Source: Bordetella parapertussis (GTDB lineage: Bacteria; Pseudomonadota; Gammaproteobacteria; Burkholderiales; SG8-41). Taken from it: 46,102 bases of DNA. Where the stretch lies: assembly GCA_945870465.1 (NCBI GenBank), contig CAMBSS010000010.1, positions 1 to 46,102 on the forward strand. Reading direction: 5' to 3'. Below the pieces are notes generated by a model, which saw only the letters and a list, made by a program, of their open reading frames with translations, was not told where the DNA came from and searched no databases. Position numbers and translations under genes: made by a program. Positions 8,731 through 17,568 of this stretch are shown piece after piece. Position 1 is the first letter of the stretch; each line of letters starts with the position of its first letter.

Positions 8731-10107
8731 ATGGATACTTTATCAAAGCCCGACACGATGTCTGCGACGCGCACACTGTGCGAGTTTCTCTCGTCAATAC
8801 GCTACGAGGATTTGCCGCCGGCAGTGGTGGCGCGCACGGAAGAGTTGTTTCTCGACTGGCTGGCGTCTGCGCTGGCCGGCAAGGATGCGCGGCCGACGCT
8901 TATCATGGAGAAATTCGCTGCCGTGATGGGGCCGCGCGAAGGCGACAGCGAGATCCTGGTGTCGCGCAAACGCACTTCACCCATGTTCGCGGCGCTCATC
9001 AACGGCGCGGCGTCGCATTTCGTCGAGCAGGACGACCTGCACAACAGCTCGGTGCTCCATCCGGGCACGGTGGTATTTCCCGCGGTATTCGCGGCGGCGC
9101 AGGCGACCGGCGCAACGGGCCGGGAATTCATCGCGGCATCGGTAGCCGGTTACGAATGCGGCATACGCGTCGGTGAGTTTCTCGGACGCTCGCATTACAA
9201 GGTGTTCCACACGACGGGAACGGCGGGCAAGCTCGCGGCCGCTGCCGGCGTTGCGCATTTGCTTAAGCTCGATGCCGAGCGCATGCAGCATTGCCTCGGT
9301 TCGGCGGGCACGATGGCGGCGGGGCTGTGGGAATTCCTGCGCGACGCAGCGGATTCGAAGCAATTACACACTGCGAAAGCCGCTGCCGATGGATTAATGG
9401 CGGCTTACCTCGCGCGTGACGGCTTCACCGGTGCGCGCCAGATATTCGAAGGCAAGCAGGGCATGGCGGCGGGCATGTCGTCCGATTCGGATGTGAAATG
9501 TCTGACCGACCAACTCGGCAAGCGCTGGGCCACGGCCGAAACTTCTTTCAAGTTTCACGCATCGTGCCGCCATACCCATCCGTCGGCCGATGCGCTGCTT
9601 GCCTTGATGCAGGCGCATAAGCTGAAGGCGCAGGACATCGCCAGCGTCACCGCCCACGTGCATCAGGGCGCGATCGACGTGCTGGGACCGGTGACCGATC
9701 CGCAAACCATCCACCAGTCGAAATTCTCGATGGGGTTCGTGCTGGCGCTCGCTGCAAATCTCGGGCGTGCGAGCCTTGCCGACTTCACCAACGAAGCGCT
9801 GCGCGATGCGCAGCTACGCGCATTTCATGACAAAGTAAAAATGGAACTTGATCCGGAAGTCGATCAGGCCTACCCGAAGCGCTGGCTGGGACATGTCAGC
9901 GTGGTGATGCGCGACGGCAGGAAGCTCGATCAGCGCATTACGTCGCCCAAGGGAGATCCGGACAATATGTTGACGCGTGCCGAGCTTGAAGACAAGGCGA
10001 TGCGCTTGTCTGCGTTTACGGATGGCGCCAAGCCGGACGAAATGAAAGACATGATTGCACGTGTGTGGCGCCTGCACGACGAGGCCGACGTGCGTAATTT
10101 TCTTTAA
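8731..10107 (+). CDS. MmgE/PrpD family protein
   Basis: This 458 aa protein belongs to the family that includes 2-methylcitrate dehydratase PrpD and cis-aconitate decarboxylase (IRG1/CAD). It has the helical N-terminal domain and family residues: an acidic/histidine cluster in EQDDLHNSS and LHPGT, FHTTGTAGK, and a lysine in SKQLHTAKA. AGGAGGAG precedes the ATG. The region equivalent to RETADHSxP in some relatives reads TIHQSKFSMGF here, so it belongs to a different subgroup from the gene at 12093. The reaction is probably elimination, epimerisation or decarboxylation of a polycarboxylate; this cannot be decided from the sequence. Confidence 0.9.
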   Translation: MDTLSKPDTMSATRTLCEFLSSIRYEDLPPAVVARTEELFLDWLASALAGKDARPTLIMEKFAAVMGPREGDSEILVSRKRTSPMFAALINGAASHFVEQDDLHNSSVLHPGTVVFPAVFAAAQATGATGREFIAASVAGYECGIRVGEFLGRSHYKVFHTTGTAGKLAAAAGVAHLLKLDAERMQHCLGSAGTMAAGLWEFLRDAADSKQLHTAKAAADGLMAAYLARDGFTGARQIFEGKQGMAAGMSSDSDVKCLTDQLGKRWATAETSFKFHASCRHTHPSADALLALMQAHKLKAQDIASVTAHVHQGAIDVLGPVTDPQTIHQSKFSMGFVLALAANLGRASLADFTNEALRDAQLRAFHDKVKMELDPEVDQAYPKRWLGHVSVVMRDGRKLDQRITSPKGDPDNMLTRAELEDKAMRLSAFTDGAKPDEMKDMIARVWRLHDEADVRNFL

Positions 10108-10151
10108 TGAAGAGCCGGCCGGACGCCGGACGCCGCGAGGGGCGCTGACTG

Positions 10152-10865
10152 TCAGCCCTGCTTGAAATCCAGCAGTTCGATCCTGTCATTTACTATGTAC
10201 TTGCCGCCCCGACCGCGGTTTATCGTGTTCATTGCGATCGGCTGTCTTACTTTGTCGGGTGCAATCCAGTATGTGATATTGTAGTGATTGCCATTCCTGT
10301 TAAATCCTTCGCCCTCGACCTTAAACGCATCGAAAGTCCCGGCGGGGACGTTAATATTCTCCCTGGCCACGACTTTGAAATCGAGCACCCACTCATCGGG
10401 ATCGCCACTGCGCCGGGTGCCGCGAAACCGCGTCGTCCACGTCTTGCCCATGCGGTACTCGGACACGAAATACTGGCTGCCGGTAAACGTCTGGCCGCGC
10501 GGATTTTTTATCAGATTGCCCAGATAATCGGTGATTCGCCGGCCGTTGCCAAAGATGACTTCACTATCCGTGAGGGCGGTGACTCTCTGGGTTTGCTGGT
10601 CGGTTTCGAGTTTGGTCAGCAGATCGATGGTTTTATACGTATATGTGTCGCCAACCCGGTAGCCGAAATCGGCCAGCGCCGTGCCTTTGCTGAACGGATT
10701 GGCTTCGACTGATGCGGCGCCGGGCAATTGTGCCGGTTGTACAGATGCTATTTGTCGTTCGAGCGCCGGCCGGATTTCGTTCTTGATCGCGGCGTCGATC
10801 TGTTCCCGGCTCATGGCGTCCGGAAACTCGATGCGTCCGAGGCCTTCAACATTGATAATCTGCAT
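10152..10865 (-). CDS. Hypothetical protein, caspase-gene companion (237 aa)
   Basis: I do not recognise a named family. The N-terminus (VEGLGRIEFPDAMSREQIDA) resembles a short motif seen at the start or in linkers of diverse proteins, a valine-rich strand followed by a FPD/helix pattern. The remainder (about residues 65-237) is beta-rich, with YRVGDTYTYK, INVPAGTFDAFKV and YWIAPDKVRQPI segments reminiscent of DUF3108-like lipid-carrier-type beta sheets. There is no signal peptide. It lies 11 bases downstream of the caspase-like gene on the same strand, so the two are almost certainly co-transcribed and may act together. Confidence 0.75.
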   Translation of the reverse strand: MQIINVEGLGRIEFPDAMSREQIDAAIKNEIRPALERQIASVQPAQLPGAASVEANPFSKGTALADFGYRVGDTYTYKTIDLLTKLETDQQTQRVTALTDSEVIFGNGRRITDYLGNLIKNPRGQTFTGSQYFVSEYRMGKTWTTRFRGTRRSGDPDEWVLDFKVVARENINVPAGTFDAFKVEGEGFNRNGNHYNITYWIAPDKVRQPIAMNTINRGRGGKYIVNDRIELLDFKQG

Positions 10866-10876
10866 TTAATCCACCC

Positions 10877-11974
10877 TCAGTTCTTGAGGGCCGCGGCGGG
10901 CACGTACTTGAAATCCGCATTCGCGCCGGTCGCGGGCTGCAACACCTTGCTGGCCAGGGCGGCCTGCACCAGCGCTGCGCGCTGCGCGAGCACGCGGGTG
11001 AGCCTGAACTGCGCAAGCTCCGAGAACTTGCCGCTCGGAAAACGGCGCAGATAGTCTTCGATCGGCGCGGGTTCCTTCAGGTCCTTGATTTTTTCCCAGA
11101 TCGCCAGTTCTTCTTCAAACTGCTTTTCCAGTTCGTCTTCCGACAGCTTTCTCACCTGTTTGGGCGGCAGAAAATAGAAGTCTTCCTCGAGAGAAGTGCT
11201 CTCCCACGGTAGTTGCTGCCCCTGCGAACTGCGGCGCACCGCGAGGCGCACGCGCTTGAACACGTCCTCGATTTTCGTTTCCGGGGCCTTCAATTCGCGC
11301 AGCAGGTTTTCGGTATACAGCCCGTTTGCACCCTCGCCATCGGCGGCGACATTGCCGGGCGACGTTGCATAGGCAAGCAGCGAACCGGGCGGCGCGTCGA
11401 ATTGCGAAAGCCCTTTTTGCTGGGTATGCACTTTGTTGCCGAACGGGTTATCGCGGCAGGCGTCCAGAATGATCACGTTCATCGGGTTTTGCGCCCTGAC
11501 CAGGCCATCGAGCAGCGCTTTCAGTTCAACGGTCTTTGCCTGCATGTCTTCGAGTCTGTCGATGACGGCGTCGACCGGAATCAGGTAGTTCTTCCACGCG
11601 ATTTGTGCGCCATGCCCGGCATAGTAGAACGTGCCCACCCCTTTTTTCTGGGCGAGCGTGTCGGCAAAGGCGCGGATCGCCTCGATCATTTCAGTGCGGC
11701 CGGCATCCAGCTTGAGGACGGTCTGAAAGCCGAATCGCTGCAGTTCGCCTGCAATCGCCCTCGCGTCGTTGGCGGGATTCTTGAGAGGTGCATCAACGTA
11801 CCTGGTATTGCCGATTACGAGCGCGACGCGCGGCAACGTATTCAGCGTCGTTTGCGTTTGCGCCGATGTGCCAGGGATCCAGAACGGAAGTGCGGTCGAT
11901 GACGCGAGCGCTCCCGCCTGTTTTAACCAGCGGCGGCGTGATCGCGTGAAGCGCGAGTGAGGCGATTTTGGCAT
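10877..11974 (-). CDS. Caspase-like (C14) protease with probable Tat signal
   Basis: This 365 aa protein begins with a twin-arginine-type leader (SRRRWLK at residues 12-18, a hydrophobic stretch, then GTSAQ), implying export in folded form. The caspase/metacaspase domain follows (about 48-270): RVALVIGNTRY, catalytic His121 in YYAGHGAQ and catalytic Cys173 in DACRDNPF. The C-terminal part is helical and may be a repeat or interaction region (LRRFPSGKFSELAQFR). I chose the ATG at 11974 because it places the Tat motif near the terminus; an in-frame TTG 48 bases earlier is less likely. Substrate unknown; the family often cleaves after basic residues. Confidence 0.9.
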   Translation of the reverse strand: MPKSPHSRFTRSRRRWLKQAGALASSTALPFWIPGTSAQTQTTLNTLPRVALVIGNTRYVDAPLKNPANDARAIAGELQRFGFQTVLKLDAGRTEMIEAIRAFADTLAQKKGVGTFYYAGHGAQIAWKNYLIPVDAVIDRLEDMQAKTVELKALLDGLVRAQNPMNVIILDACRDNPFGNKVHTQQKGLSQFDAPPGSLLAYATSPGNVAADGEGANGLYTENLLRELKAPETKIEDVFKRVRLAVRRSSQGQQLPWESTSLEEDFYFLPPKQVRKLSEDELEKQFEEELAIWEKIKDLKEPAPIEDYLRRFPSGKFSELAQFRLTRVLAQRAALVQAALASKVLQPATGANADFKYVPAAALKN

Positions 11975-12092
11975 GGGGGCGTAAGTCTCTGCCGTTAAGG
12001 ACGGCAAGTCAACACACCTCAAGGTAGTTGCGCGGTTGCGGCGTCCCCGTCAAAATGACGCGTCGACGTTCATAATGATTGCGTAGTGCCAC

Positions 12093-13469
12093 ATGAAGAA
12101 TATGCCAACGATAGTTGAACTATTGAGCTCCTATGCGGCCTCGCTTCGCTATGAGGACCTGCCGCCGGAAGTCGTGCAGCAGGCCAAGCGGTTGATAGTC
12201 GACAGCGTGGGTTGCGCGCTCGGCGGTTACACGAGCGCCCCCGCCCAAATCGCGCGCGAACTTGCCGGCATGGTGACGAGCAGCCAGCCGGCGACAGTCA
12301 TCGGCAGCGGGCAGCGTTCGAGCCTCGATATGGCGACGTTCGCCAACGGCGTCATGCTGCGTTTCCTCGATTTCAACGACGGCTATACCAGCACCGGCGA
12401 ATCGGGTCACCCGAGCGACAGTATCGCCGCGGTACTGACGCTGGCGGAGGCTTTGCAGCGCAGCGGCAAGGAAGTTATAACCGCGACCGTGCTCGCCTAT
12501 GAAGTGTTTTGCCGCATTTGCGACGCGGTGGATTTGAAGCCGCTCGGCTTCGACCACGTGACGGTCGGTGGCATGGCGAGCACTGCGGCGGCGGCCAAGT
12601 TACTGGGCCTGCCGGAGAAAGTCATTGCGCAGGCGTTCAATCTCGGCATCGCGCCCAACGTCGCGCTTTACCAGACGCGCATCGGCCATGTGTCGATGTG
12701 GAAAGGTTGCGCTTATGCGAACGCGAGCCGCAACGCAGTGTTTGCAGCAATGCTCGCCTCGCGCGGCATGACGGGGCCGACGCCCATATTCGAAGGTGTC
12801 GGCGGTTATTTCAAGGCTGTCACGCGCGCGCCGTTTCAACTCGCAGGTTTCGGCGGGCAGGCGAACGGATACAAAATCATGGAATGCAGCATCAAGCATT
12901 TTCCGCTCGGACAGTATTCACAGACGGTAGTCGAGGCGGCACTGGAAGTACGCGCGAAGATCGGCAATGTCGACGAAATCGCGGAAATTCGCATTGAAAC
13001 GGTCAGCGCCGCGGTGCGGCTGATGGCGGGCGACCCCGAAAAATGGACGCCGGCGACGCGCGAGACGGCGGATCACAGCATGCCGTATACAGTTGCAGTG
13101 GCGCTGATATATGGCGGCGTGGAGTCGCGTCACTTCGACGACGATTGCCTGCGCGATCCGAAAATACTGGCTCTTGCGCAGCGCATCAAGGTCGCATTTT
13201 CCGAGGAGGCGGAAAAACACATGCCGGAAGCGATGCGCTGCTATTTCACGCTCACGACCAAGTCCGGCGTGACGCACCAAGCGCTGGTCGATTATCACCG
13301 GGGCCATTACAAGAATCCGATGACGGAGAGTGAGATCGAGGCCAAGTTCCGCCCGCTTGCGGCGCAGGTGCTGAGCAGCGCGCAGACCGACCGTTTGCTG
13401 GACAAGTTGTGGCATATTGAAGACTTGGCGGACGCCGGCGAGTGCGTGCGCCTGACTGTGGCGGGCTGA
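12093..13469 (+). CDS. MmgE/PrpD family protein
   Basis: This is the second MmgE/PrpD protein, 458 aa. It has FNDGYTS and GHPSD (acidic/histidine cluster), FDHVTVGGMAS, MWKGCAYANASRN with a likely active-site lysine, and the family motif RETADHSMP. That motif is shared with the partial gene at the right edge (45432) but absent from the other three copies, so these two form one subgroup. It starts a long co-directional cluster; the next gene begins one base after its stop. Candidate reactions are those of the family: dehydration or decarboxylation of methylcitrate/aconitate-like acids. Confidence 0.9.
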   Translation: MKNMPTIVELLSSYAASLRYEDLPPEVVQQAKRLIVDSVGCALGGYTSAPAQIARELAGMVTSSQPATVIGSGQRSSLDMATFANGVMLRFLDFNDGYTSTGESGHPSDSIAAVLTLAEALQRSGKEVITATVLAYEVFCRICDAVDLKPLGFDHVTVGGMASTAAAAKLLGLPEKVIAQAFNLGIAPNVALYQTRIGHVSMWKGCAYANASRNAVFAAMLASRGMTGPTPIFEGVGGYFKAVTRAPFQLAGFGGQANGYKIMECSIKHFPLGQYSQTVVEAALEVRAKIGNVDEIAEIRIETVSAAVRLMAGDPEKWTPATRETADHSMPYTVAVALIYGGVESRHFDDDCLRDPKILALAQRIKVAFSEEAEKHMPEAMRCYFTLTTKSGVTHQALVDYHRGHYKNPMTESEIEAKFRPLAAQVLSSAQTDRLLDKLWHIEDLADAGECVRLTVAG

Positions 13470-13470
13470 A

Positions 13471-14457
13471 ATGAAAACCAAATTTTGCAAATTGCTTGTG
13501 CCGTGCGGGCTCTTCCTGGCGTGTGCAGCCGCACTTGCGGCGCCAGCTGCCGATGCTCCAGCTTATCCGGTGCGGCCGGTCCGCTTGCTGGTGCCGTTCG
13601 CGCCCGGGGGCGGGGCCGATTCACTTTCGCGCATCATCACGCCCAAGTTGCACGATGCGCTCGGCCAGGCATGGGTGGTGGATAATCGCGGCGGTGCTGC
13701 CGGCAATATCGCCGCGGAAACCGTGGCCAAGGCGGCTCCTGACGGCTATACCGCGCTCATGGGTTTCAACACCGTGCTGACGGTCAACCCCAGCCTCTAC
13801 AAGCTGCCGTACAGCGTGGCCAGGGACCTGCAGCCGGTGACGCTGCTCGCCACCGCGCAATACATCCTGGTCACGCATCCGAGTGTTGCGGCCGCGACGC
13901 TGAAGGATTTCATTGCGCTCGCGAAGCAAAAACCCGGTTCGCTGAACTACGCTTCAGCGGGAGTCGGCAGCCCGCTGCATCTGGCAGCTGAGCTGTTCAA
14001 GAAGCGCTCCGGTATCGACATGGTTCACCTTGCGTACAAGGGCGGCGGGCCGGCGGCAGCGGCGGTGCTGGCCGGCGAAGCGCAGGTACTGTTCGCCAGC
14101 GTGGCGTCGTCGATACCGCAGATCAAGGCGGGCAGGCTGAAAGCGTTCGCCACCACCGGCACCAAGCGCTCCAAGGTCGCCCCCGAATTGCCGACCATTG
14201 CCGAATCGGGATTCCCCGGCTTCGATGTGAGTTCGTGGTACGCGTTGCTGGTGCCGACCGGAACATCACCAGCCATCGTCAACCGCATTCGCGGCGCCGC
14301 GATCAAAGCAGTAGAACTGCCCGACGTGCAGGAAGCGATGTCGCGCCAGGGGCTGGATGTCGAAACCAGCACGCCGCAGGAACTCGCAGCGAAAATCAAA
14401 GCCGAGACCGCGGTGTGGGCCGGCGTGATCAAGGAAGCCGGCATCAAGGCCGAATAA
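13471..14457 (+). CDS. Bug/TctC-family periplasmic solute-binding protein
   Basis: This 328 aa protein has a signal peptide (residues 1-24, LVPCGLFLACAAALAAPA) followed by YPVRPVRLLVPFAPGGGADSL, VVDNRGGAAGNIAAE, APDGYTAL and LAYKGGGPA. It starts one base after the preceding MmgE/PrpD stop, suggesting translational coupling and thus a shared substrate. Leader cysteine residues are not in a convincing lipobox. The ligand is presumably a carboxylate, but pocket residues do not identify it. Confidence 0.92.
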   Translation: MKTKFCKLLVPCGLFLACAAALAAPAADAPAYPVRPVRLLVPFAPGGGADSLSRIITPKLHDALGQAWVVDNRGGAAGNIAAETVAKAAPDGYTALMGFNTVLTVNPSLYKLPYSVARDLQPVTLLATAQYILVTHPSVAAATLKDFIALAKQKPGSLNYASAGVGSPLHLAAELFKKRSGIDMVHLAYKGGGPAAAAVLAGEAQVLFASVASSIPQIKAGRLKAFATTGTKRSKVAPELPTIAESGFPGFDVSSWYALLVPTGTSPAIVNRIRGAAIKAVELPDVQEAMSRQGLDVETSTPQELAAKIKAETAVWAGVIKEAGIKAE

Positions 14458-14482
14458 AAGCGCGTTAAGGGGGAGCAGGTTA

Positions 14483-15508
14483 ATGCGGGTGATTTCATTG
14501 GTGCCGCGTCGGCAGGGGATGCGCGAGCGTCACCGCGGACCCGGATTTCGTTACAGCTGCCGTGCCGGATTGTTTGCTCTGGGCGTATTGTTTGCGGCCG
14601 GCGCCTGTGCAGCGTACCCCGATAAGCCGATCCGCTTCGTGGTTCCTTATAGCCCGGGCGGGCCGTCCGACACGCTGGCGCGTTTGACTGGCAAAGGCCT
14701 CGCCAAAAATCTCGGACAAACGGTGGTCATCGATCTGCGTCCGGGCGCGAGCACTATCATCGGCACCGAGATCGTGGCGAAAGCGCCGCCCGACGGCTAT
14801 ACGATTCTGACCGTTTCAACCACGCATACGGTCAATCCCGCGCTGTTCAAGAAGCTGCCCTATGAGCCGGTCAAGGATTTCGCGCCGGTCACCATGATGG
14901 CAGCCACGCCGTTCGTGCTCTGCATCAACCCGGCGGTCTCCGCAAACTCGGTAGCCGAACTGGTCGCGCTGGCAAAATCCAAACCCGGCGGACTTGCATT
15001 CGCCTCCGGCGGCAACGGCAGTTCTTTGCACCTGACCGCGGAATTGTTCAACAGCATCGCCCATCTCAAAATGGTCCACGTTCCCTACAAAGGAGCAGGG
15101 CCCGCATTCATCGATCTCGTCGCCGGGCAGGTGCAGGTCCTGTTCAGCAGCTCGGTATCTTCCCTGCCTTATGTGAAGAGCGGCCGGGTGCGGGCGCTGG
15201 CCTTCACCAGTCTCAAGCGCAACGCGGCCGCACCGAATATTCCGACCGTCGCGGAGTCCGGCTTCCCGGGCTTCGAATCGAGTTCCTGGTTCGGTGTGCT
15301 CGCGCCGGCAAAAACGTCGCCGGCTATCGTCCTGCGCCTGCAACAGGAGATTGCGGCGACACTGAAGACGCCGGAAGTCGCCGATACTCTGGCCAGCCTC
15401 GGCGCGGAACCCGGCGGCATGCCGTCCGCGGAATTCGGCGCTTACTTCAAGGCGGAGACGGTCAAGTGGGGCAAGGTCGTGCGTGAAGCCGGCATCGTTC
15501 CGGACTGA
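14483..15508 (+). CDS. Bug/TctC-family periplasmic solute-binding protein
   Basis: This is a second Bug protein in tandem, 341 aa, with a longer basic N-region (to about residue 26) before the hydrophobic signal core and cleavage near CAAYPDKP. PYSPGGPSDTLAR, VVIDLRPGAST, PPDGYTIL and VPYKGAGPA are present. VIDLRPGAS departs from the usual DNRPGA loop that contacts the ligand carboxylate. GGGGGAG precedes the ATG. It is too diverged from the gene at 13471 to be a recent duplicate. It presumably binds a related but different acid. Confidence 0.92.
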   Translation: MRVISLVPRRQGMRERHRGPGFRYSCRAGLFALGVLFAAGACAAYPDKPIRFVVPYSPGGPSDTLARLTGKGLAKNLGQTVVIDLRPGASTIIGTEIVAKAPPDGYTILTVSTTHTVNPALFKKLPYEPVKDFAPVTMMAATPFVLCINPAVSANSVAELVALAKSKPGGLAFASGGNGSSLHLTAELFNSIAHLKMVHVPYKGAGPAFIDLVAGQVQVLFSSSVSSLPYVKSGRVRALAFTSLKRNAAAPNIPTVAESGFPGFESSSWFGVLAPAKTSPAIVLRLQQEIAATLKTPEVADTLASLGAEPGGMPSAEFGAYFKAETVKWGKVVREAGIVPD

Positions 15509-15557
15509 TGCCTGTCGCAGTAGCCCCGAAAGAATCAACAACACGAGGAACGAAGTA

Positions 15558-16331
15558 ATGACCGATACCCGCTTACTGGTGGAGAAAAAATCCCCCATCG
15601 CCATCGTTACGCTGAACGAACCCGAAAAGCGCAATCCGTTCAGCCCGGCGCTCGTCAAGCAGATGACGGCAGCCCTGGAAGATATCGCGGCGGACGATGA
15701 GATAGTCGTCGTCATTTTCACTGGCGCGGGCACCGCGTTCTCCGGCGGCGCCGATCTGCGCGAAATGCGCAAGGCGACGGCGCTGGAAGACCGCGGCGAG
15801 TACGAGCATATCCTGACGCTGAACCGGCTGGTCTGGAACTATCCGAAAGTGACCATCTCCGCCATCAACGGGCCTGCGCTGGGCCTGGGCGCCAACCTCG
15901 TCGGCTGGTCGGACCTGGCGATCGCGGAAGAGCGCGCCACCATCGGCTATCCGGAAGTGCGCGTCGGCATCGCCTCCGCCACGGTGATTCCAGCGCTGCT
16001 GCGCCTGATGGGACGCAAGGCGATGAACGAGATGCTGTTCACCGGCCGTCCGATCAACGCGGCCGAAGCGTTTCGCCTGGGATTGGTGAACCGCGTGGTA
16101 GACAACGGCACTTCGCTCGCTGCCGCGACCGAGCTCGCGCTGGAGATCGCGCAAAATGCGCATCACGGACTCGCGTTCACCAAGGAGGTCGTGCGCACCG
16201 CGACCGACATGGAATACAGCAAGGCGCTGGAGTACGCGCGCGACATCCGCGTGATCTCGCGGCTGCATCCCAAGTTTCAGGCGCGCATCGACAACTACGT
16301 CGCCAAGCGCGATGCGAAGAAAGATAAATGA
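15558..16331 (+). CDS. Enoyl-CoA hydratase/isomerase family protein with one catalytic Glu
   Basis: This 257 aa crotonase-fold protein has the oxyanion-hole segment FSGGADLREM and the second catalytic glutamate Glu133 in GYPEVRVG. The first glutamate position is Asn113 (GLGANLVG in place of GGGxELA). Single-glutamate members tend to be isomerases, hydrolases or special hydratases rather than standard hydratases, so the reaction is uncertain. ACGAGGAACG lies upstream of the chosen ATG; the frame also extends upstream into the end of the Bug gene, which I reject. Its TGA overlaps the next gene's ATG. Confidence 0.88.
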   Translation: MTDTRLLVEKKSPIAIVTLNEPEKRNPFSPALVKQMTAALEDIAADDEIVVVIFTGAGTAFSGGADLREMRKATALEDRGEYEHILTLNRLVWNYPKVTISAINGPALGLGANLVGWSDLAIAEERATIGYPEVRVGIASATVIPALLRLMGRKAMNEMLFTGRPINAAEAFRLGLVNRVVDNGTSLAAATELALEIAQNAHHGLAFTKEVVRTATDMEYSKALEYARDIRVISRLHPKFQARIDNYVAKRDAKKDK

Positions 16332-17518
16332 TGTCCACTGCACTCGAAGGCATCAAGGTAATCGATCTTACGTCGGTGCTGGCGGGCCCGTTCTGCACGA
16401 TGATGCTGGGGGATGCCGGCGCCGATGTGATCAAGGTCGAATCGCCCACGGGCGATCAGGCGCGCACCTGGGGCCCGCCGTTCTGGGGCGACCAGGGCGC
16501 CGAATTCCTGGCGGTGAACCGCAACAAGCGCTCGATAGTGCTGGATCTGAAGAACCCAGAGGCGCGCGACGTGCTGTTCGATCTCTGCAAGACCGCCGAC
16601 ATCTTTGTCGAGAATTACCGGCGCGGCGTGCCGGAACGGCTCGGCATCGACTATGAATCGATACGCAAAGTGAATCCGCGCATCATCTACTGTTCGATCT
16701 CCGGCTTTGGCGACAGCGGGCCGCGCCGCGAGCAGGCGGCCTACGACTCGGTCATGCAGGCCTTCGTGGGCATCATGCACATGACCGGAGCGCCCGGTGC
16801 TCCGCCGACCAGGGCGAGCGTATCGGTTTGCGATATGGGTGCGGCGATGTACGCGAACCAGGCCATCCTGCTGGCGCTGGTCGCCCGAGCGCACACCGGC
16901 CGCGGCCAGCGCGTCGAGGCTTCGCTGTTCGAATCGCAGATCGCGTGGCTGGCGTTTCGCGCGGTCGGTTACTTCGCAACCGGCAAAGTGCCGGGCGGCA
17001 AACTCGGCTCCGCGTCCGCCCACCTCGCGCCTTATCAGGTCTATCCCACCGCAGACGGCGATTTGATGGTGGCGGCACTGAACAACGGGCTGTATGTAAA
17101 ACTGGTGGTGGCGATGGGGCTGCCCGAACTGGCAGAGGCCCCGGATTACAAGACCAATGCCCTGCGTGTAAAACACCGCGAGGCATTGAATGCAATTTTG
17201 ATGGAGCGTTTTGCCACGTGCGGCACGGTGGAATGGGCAAAGCGGCTCACCGACGCCGGCGTGCCGTGCAGCCGCATCAACACGGTGGAGGATGTGCTGC
17301 TCGATCCGCAGACCGCGGCCCGCAATATGATTATGGACCTCGAGCATCCGACGCTCGGCCCGATCAAGGTGCCGGGAATTCCGATCAAGCTGAGCGACAC
17401 GCCCGGCAGCGGACGCCGCGCGCCGCCGCTGTTGGGGGAGCATCAGCACGAAGTGTTGGGCGAACTCGGGCTCACGCGCGAAGCCATCGATGCCTTAAGT
17501 ACGCGCAAGGCAGGCTAG
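16328..17518 (+). CDS. Class III CoA-transferase (CaiB/BaiF family)
   Basis: This is the third CoA-transferase of the window, 396 aa. It shows IDLTSVLAGPFC, GADVIKVESP, NRNKRSIVLDL, SISGFGDSGP and the catalytic Asp169 in SVCDMGAA. Two consecutive ATG codons overlap the stop of the preceding crotonase gene, so the two proteins are translationally coupled. Coupling to the single-glutamate crotonase suggests that both act on the same CoA ester. Substrate unknown. Confidence 0.93.
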   Translation: MMSTALEGIKVIDLTSVLAGPFCTMMLGDAGADVIKVESPTGDQARTWGPPFWGDQGAEFLAVNRNKRSIVLDLKNPEARDVLFDLCKTADIFVENYRRGVPERLGIDYESIRKVNPRIIYCSISGFGDSGPRREQAAYDSVMQAFVGIMHMTGAPGAPPTRASVSVCDMGAAMYANQAILLALVARAHTGRGQRVEASLFESQIAWLAFRAVGYFATGKVPGGKLGSASAHLAPYQVYPTADGDLMVAALNNGLYVKLVVAMGLPELAEAPDYKTNALRVKHREALNAILMERFATCGTVEWAKRLTDAGVPCSRINTVEDVLLDPQTAARNMIMDLEHPTLGPIKVPGIPIKLSDTPGSGRRAPPLLGEHQHEVLGELGLTREAIDALSTRKAG

Positions 17519-17568
17519 AGAAAAACACCGGGCGTCGTGGACGCACCGGGGCATCCGTGGAGGGGGCG

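Noticed and set aside
13471..15508. Recent tandem duplication of Bug genes
   Set aside because: The two proteins differ widely in signal peptide, ligand loop and C-terminus, so any duplication is ancient.
16828..17568. Long in-frame upstream extension of the Bug protein gene at 17569
   Set aside because: It overlaps the CoA-transferase gene, has no family similarity, and would bury the signal peptide inside the protein.
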